This document shows, piece by piece, positions 60,516 through 64,000 of a DNA stretch of 64,000 bases; within the stretch, counting starts at the first letter, position 1, and every line of letters begins with the position of its first letter. The notes beneath the pieces are model-generated. The model was given only the letters and a program-made list of their open reading frames with translations, searched no databases and was not told where the DNA came from. Source of the DNA: Climacium dendroides (Eukaryota > Streptophyta > Bryopsida > Hypnales > Climaciaceae); the NCBI GenBank assembly GCA_950106755.1, contig OX467090.1, forward strand, positions 2,294,001 to 2,358,000, read 5' to 3'. Both the position numbers and the translations under genes were made by a program.

Positions 60516-61105
60516 CTCGGAGGGTGCACTACAAAGGAAGTTCATGGGTGAGGAGCGACCAAATTTTGGACCCCCTATATTATATCCTAAAATTTTATTT
60601 TTTTTCTAAAAAAATATAAATAGATTTTCCTACTTTCAAAGTTTGTGTTATGAATTATTGGTATTTTTTTTATGTTAATAAGAATTAGTTACAAATTTTA
60701 GAAGAAAAAAGATACACTGTAAAGCTAAAAATTACTTTCACACCCCTATATTATATAAGAAAAAAAATTTGAAAAATGAAAAAAAAATTCTATAAAATAG
60801 TTTTCTACTCAAAGTTTATTTTGGCTAAATATTGATACAATAGTCACCTTTATGTGATCTTTATAAATATTTTAGTTGAAAAACATGCCATTTTAGTTCA
60901 TTTTTTGATCATTTCTAGACAATATATCACATGTTATTTAGGATTGAAATTTTTAGCAATAGAAATCTATAGACATTGTTAAATAAAGCTCAAAATTGTA
61001 GATTGAAATTATAGTTTATTAGAAAGTAATTAGGAAAAGTAGAAATGGGTAGTTAAGATTTGGTCACTCCTCATTCATGAACTTCCTTTGTAGTGCACCC
61101 CCCGG
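60516..61105. mobile_element. MITE, 590 bp, 9-bp target duplication, inside gag
   Basis: The ends share GGGTGCACTACAAAGGAAGT followed by TCATG(G/A)(G/A)TGAGGAG(C/T)GACCAAAT in inverted orientation. AGCTAGAAG (60507-60515) and GGCTAGAAG (61106-61114) flank the element, a 9-bp target duplication with one mismatch as made by Mutator-type transposases. The interior is AT-rich without a gene. The CACTACAA word near the ends also recalls CACTA termini, but a 3-bp duplication does not fit there. Confidence 0.75.
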
Positions 61106-61442
61106 GGCTAGAAGTGTTGGTGTGATCTTTGCTGTCACCGCAACAAGCAATGCTAGAGTATTTTGCAACTCTCCCATATGTGCCTCAAGATTGTTGCCCC
61201 CAGAATTTGATCCACCTCCTTGAGTAGCTTGTGGGGTAAATGATTGAGGCCTCAATTGCGGGTTCTTCATCCAACACTTATCCTCTGTGTGACCAACTTG
61301 ACTACAAGATACATAAGTGCACTTTAGAGGTGTGCCTCAACTGTGAGCCTTCTTTGGTTGCCCCTTGTTTGCCGTAGATGCATTACCCTTATTGGTAGCT
61401 AGTTGCCTACCACTCTTGCCTTCAAATGATGTATCTATAGGA

Positions 61443-61520
61443 CAATCTCTCATCCCGTGGCCTAACAATCTTTCTTCCCATGGCCTAACAATCTCTCTTC
61501 CCATGGCCTAACAATCCACA
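61443..61520. repeat. 23-bp triplication in the gag zinc-knuckle region
   Basis: CCTAACAATCT(T/C)TCTTCCCATGG occurs at 61461-61483 and 61484-61506, with partial copies on both sides. On the minus strand it repeats the 'GHGKRDC' end of the first zinc knuckle. The duplication shifts the downstream frame. Confidence 0.85.
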
Positions 61521-62737
61521 ATTCCAATACTGCATACGAGGATTGGCTACCACCTCTACTTTAGCCGCCATAGCAGCTTGCTTGGAGGCCTTAGGAGTCC
61601 CTTGGCTCTTGCTAGAGCCACCAACACTGGCCTTAGATTGGCTTGTTGTTGAAGTCATGATGAATGATAGTCTTCCAGCCTCCTCTACACATAGCCCTCG
61701 ATCCAATTGCTCCGCAACATCAAACGCCTGAGCTAAGGTAGCCCAACCTCCATACAATAGCAATATGTGAGGGTGTGCCATATTACGGATTTTCTTGTCT
61801 TGCTTCCCCATGTAAAGCTCCATCAATTATCACTCTGTGAATGCATCTCTACTTTCACAAGCAAATTTGGAAAGCCTTGCATATATGATGTGGGGAATGT
61901 CTCCAGTTTCCTTCTTAAAGTCTTGGATGTGGCACATGCGATCTCGGCAAATGCCACCAAATTCCATCTCCAAATGTTCGAAAAACAATTGAAGAGGATC
62001 AAACTGAGGAGGAGGGCCCATTGTAGCTATTGCCTCGATTGAAGCTCGAAACAATCGAGAGATGAATGTAGCTGCAGTCCCATCAGTGCCACTTGTAGCG
62101 GCTCTTGGACGCAACCGTGCAGCATGTACTACATCAAGGCCCGAGGTAGCTTCTTCACCTCGCTCATCATCTCCATCACCGGTCCTTGAAGCCACAACTG
62201 CTAGAATCGCAGCTCCCTCCTTCAATGCAGTGACTAACTCCACCCTTTGAGCCCAATAGTCTTCTACCTCCTCCAATTCAAATCTATGATCTTCAAACCA
62301 AGAATCATAAGCTTGTAGAGCCTCAAATTCAAAATGAGAGGGCAATTGTTCAAAAGCCCATCAATCATTGAACAACGCATTGCATTGTCTTTGTATCCGT
62401 TGCCAGGAACAAAACCTGGTCTTCCAATCATTGAAGGCCACGCCTTCAGCTCTTCCTAAGTAGCGGTCACAAACCATAGATCCACCGCCATGGTCCTCCA
62501 TGATGCCAAAAACACTGATCCCCTAAGTTTTGAATGGATCAACACTTACAAATGGCAAGACTGGCTCCTCCTCACCCTCTACACCACGAATATCAACCTC
62601 CTCAAATACGTTGTAGTCACGTGTACGTGTTTGTACCATAAATAATCTTTAAACGTTGAATCTTCTATTCCACCGTCAAACTGCTCCACGTTGGCCTATC
62701 TTGTTGCAGCTCTAGATTGGTTCAAGTCGCAAGGTAG

Positions 62738-62952
62738 CACTACAAGAGAAACTCGTCCTAATTGACAAAAATCAGCCCCTCCTAATCTACAAAAAATTGA
62801 CAGGTTTTTATCAATTAGGACAAAAAATTGTCCGAATTGACAGAAAATTGTCCAAATTGACAAAAATCTGTCAATTTTCTGTAGATTAGGAGGAGCTGAT
62901 TTTTGTCAATTAGGACGAGTTTCTGTCATTTTGGACAGGTTTTCTTGTAGTG
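62738..62952. mobile_element. CACTA-type MITE, 215 bp, TAG target duplication
   Basis: The left end reads CACTACAAGAGAAACTCGTC, and the right end reverse-complemented reads CACTACAAGAAAACCTGTCC. TAG flanks both sides (62735-62737 and 62953-62955). The whole element is a foldback: GTCCTAATTGACAAAAATCA and CTCCTAATCTACA on the left are inverted on the right. It lies in the presumed 5' leader of the gypsy element. Confidence 0.9.
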
Positions 62953-62955
62953 TAG

Positions 62956-64000
62956 GGACAAGAAACCACAGGATACGGGATGGGTAGAACCGATGGCATA
63001 CCACGAGATACCGTTGGTGAAATGGATCCTAAACCTCAAACTTATGGTTTGCTGGTCATCAACCCAACCTCATCGCAAGAACAGAGCAAGTCTCGACCAT
63101 GTGGGTCATCAATCCCACTTTGTCACCACGATAAGAAATGGAGTTGAGCAATGGTGTGACCCCCGCCGCTCGCAACAATAATAGTTTACAAAGCGTAAAT
63201 GAAGCCTGCAAAATAGGCCAGACAATCACAATTACAAGCAATTAACTGCAAGCCCTCCAAACCTTTCTAACTAGACTCCATCTACACCTCCCAAACTAAA
63301 CCAACTTCTACTATAGTAGACAATTACCACAATTTTTTTTTAACACTTGTGATAATTTCTCCAAATAACTCCAAAATTACTATAGTAACTATCTAGGTAA
63401 TTTTCAAAATTAATCCAATAACTGCCCCAGTAACTTCCAAAATTATCCCCGATAATTAATCCGATAATATTTAAAGTTATTCTAGTAACTAGTCCGGTAA
63501 CTTCCCAAAGTCAACTGGTCTTCATCTCTCTCGTTTTTTCAAGCTATCCACGCTTGAAAAACATCAACAATCCTCACAAAAACACCTCCAAAAACAAACC
63601 CCAACGCAAAATTTCAAAATGCCATAACTTTCTCAATATTTGGTAGTTTTTGGCAATTTTGTAGTTTTTGGATAGCTTACACTATTAGTGATCTTTTTAA
63701 CACTAAACAACCACCTAAATGGCCCCCCAAAACCAAATCAGCACTAATGCTAGTTTGGTCCAGCACACATGGGGTTTTGGCAATTTCACTAAAATTCAAA
63801 TATCTTCTTCAATCTTCCTCAGAATTGAACAAAACAAATTGGACATGGATCCTTACAGTCAAGGGCTTCCTCCAAGTTCTTCTTAGCAACCTCCATGCTC
63901 TCCACGACCCTCCAACTTCAAATCAGCACCTTCAACTCCAAAGCTCCAAGACTTGAATTTGCCAGAGCTTCCGCACGTCACCACCAACGCCACCAACTCC
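62956..64000 (-). other. Presumed 5' leader or LTR sequence of the gypsy element
   Basis: No coding domain is visible. On the minus strand CGGTATCTCG and GTGGTATGCC near 62998-63020 are weakly similar to plant tRNA-Met primer sites. 63310-63510 is a degenerate array of (A/G)GTAACT and ATAATT words. 63700-64000 is GC-richer. I could not match any of this to the 3' end of the element, so LTR identity is unproven. Confidence 0.3.
63310..63510. repeat. Degenerate short-period array (AGTAACT / CCGATAATT words)
   Basis: TAGTAACT, AATAACTGCCCC, AGTAACTTCC, CGATAATTAAT and GGTAACTTCC recur about every 15-25 bp. The pattern is too diverged for an exact period. It resembles internally repetitive LTR or leader sequence. 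Confidence 0.5.

Larger units (their letters stand above)
60048..62501 (-). pseudogene. Gypsy gag with zinc knuckles, interrupted by a MITE
   Basis: The frame starts MEDHGGGSMVCDRYLG at 62501. It runs through the capsid-like region (LFFEHLEMEFGG, CHIQDFKKETGDI and ELYMGKQDKKIRNM), then a Ser/Lys-rich segment. Next are a CCHC knuckle (YWNCGLLGHGKRDC, with the first Cys now Tyr) and a second knuckle-like motif, CTYVSCSQVGHTEDKC. After the MITE at 60516-61105 the frame continues as a charged region (FDAAVVYHMAGKIMRGTVQTP, MREMEESSLADGE). Stops include a TGA after LFND near 62360 and another after DAFTE. Gag would package RNA into virus-like particles. Confidence 0.75.
51062..62560 (-). mobile_element. 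Degenerate Ty3/gypsy retrotransposon encoding a cytosine methyltransferase and a PHD finger
   Basis: Minus-strand order is gag (from 62501), retropepsin-like remnant, C5-methyltransferase (59350-58058), RT (to 53972), RNase H, integrase and PHD finger (to 51912). RT-RH-INT order makes it Ty3/gypsy. A candidate polypurine tract followed by an LTR start (minus-strand CTTGGGGGGATGTTACA) lies at 51062-51078. The 3' LTR would then lie below 51070, but I could not match it to a 5' copy. The 5' LTR and primer site are unidentified and may lie beyond 64000. Two later insertions (54943-57670 and 60516-61105) and many stops show that the element is dead. Gypsy elements with methyltransferases have been described in charophyte algae. 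Confidence 0.85.

Overview
This is nuclear DNA of a land plant. It holds spliced genes with GT-AG introns, a plant-type KDEL receptor, a plant-specific APD-type RING ligase, very AT-rich intergenic DNA and layers of plant transposons. The gypsy element that carries a DNA methyltransferase resembles retroelements I associate with charophyte algae and non-flowering plants. A bryophyte or other seed-free plant is my best guess, but this is inference.

Only two genes look intact. On the minus strand at 7640-10112 is a six-exon ERD2/KDEL receptor, reconstructed here at exactly 215 residues. On the plus strand at 27193-32289 is an eleven-exon, APD-like, membrane-anchored RING E3 ligase of about 459 residues. 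Its leader contains a threefold tandem repeat (25925-26840) and an upstream ORF that overlaps the start codon as TAATG.

The rest is mobile or decayed DNA. A ZNF862-like, hAT-transposase-derived pseudogene on the minus strand (33049-40253) is split by a 4.4-kb non-autonomous CACTA element (35200-39647). Removing that element and one 3-bp target copy rejoins the reading frame. A GC-rich, CCGGA-rich island (about 46953-50690) carries a 665-codon ORF of unknown function interrupted by a single TAG. Smaller CACTA-type or foldback elements lie at 14470-15213 and 62738-62952, and a doubtful one at 17630-19779. Two tRNA-like SINE heads lie near 17950 and 42150.

The most interesting object is a decayed Ty3/gypsy retrotransposon on the minus strand, from about 62.5 kb down to about 51.06 kb. 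Its order is gag (zinc knuckles), a retropepsin-like remnant, a C5-cytosine DNA methyltransferase with motifs I, IV, VI, VIII, IX and X in canonical order, RT (YIDD), RNase H, integrase (HHCC and D,D,E) and a C-terminal PHD finger. A 2.7-kb CACTA element with a perfect CAT target duplication sits in its pol, and a 590-bp MITE with a 9-bp target duplication sits in its gag. Many disabling changes look like C-to-T or G-to-A changes at former CpG sites, so an element that carried its own cytosine methyltransferase seems to have decayed by methylcytosine deamination. The 5' LTR was not identified and may lie beyond base 64000.
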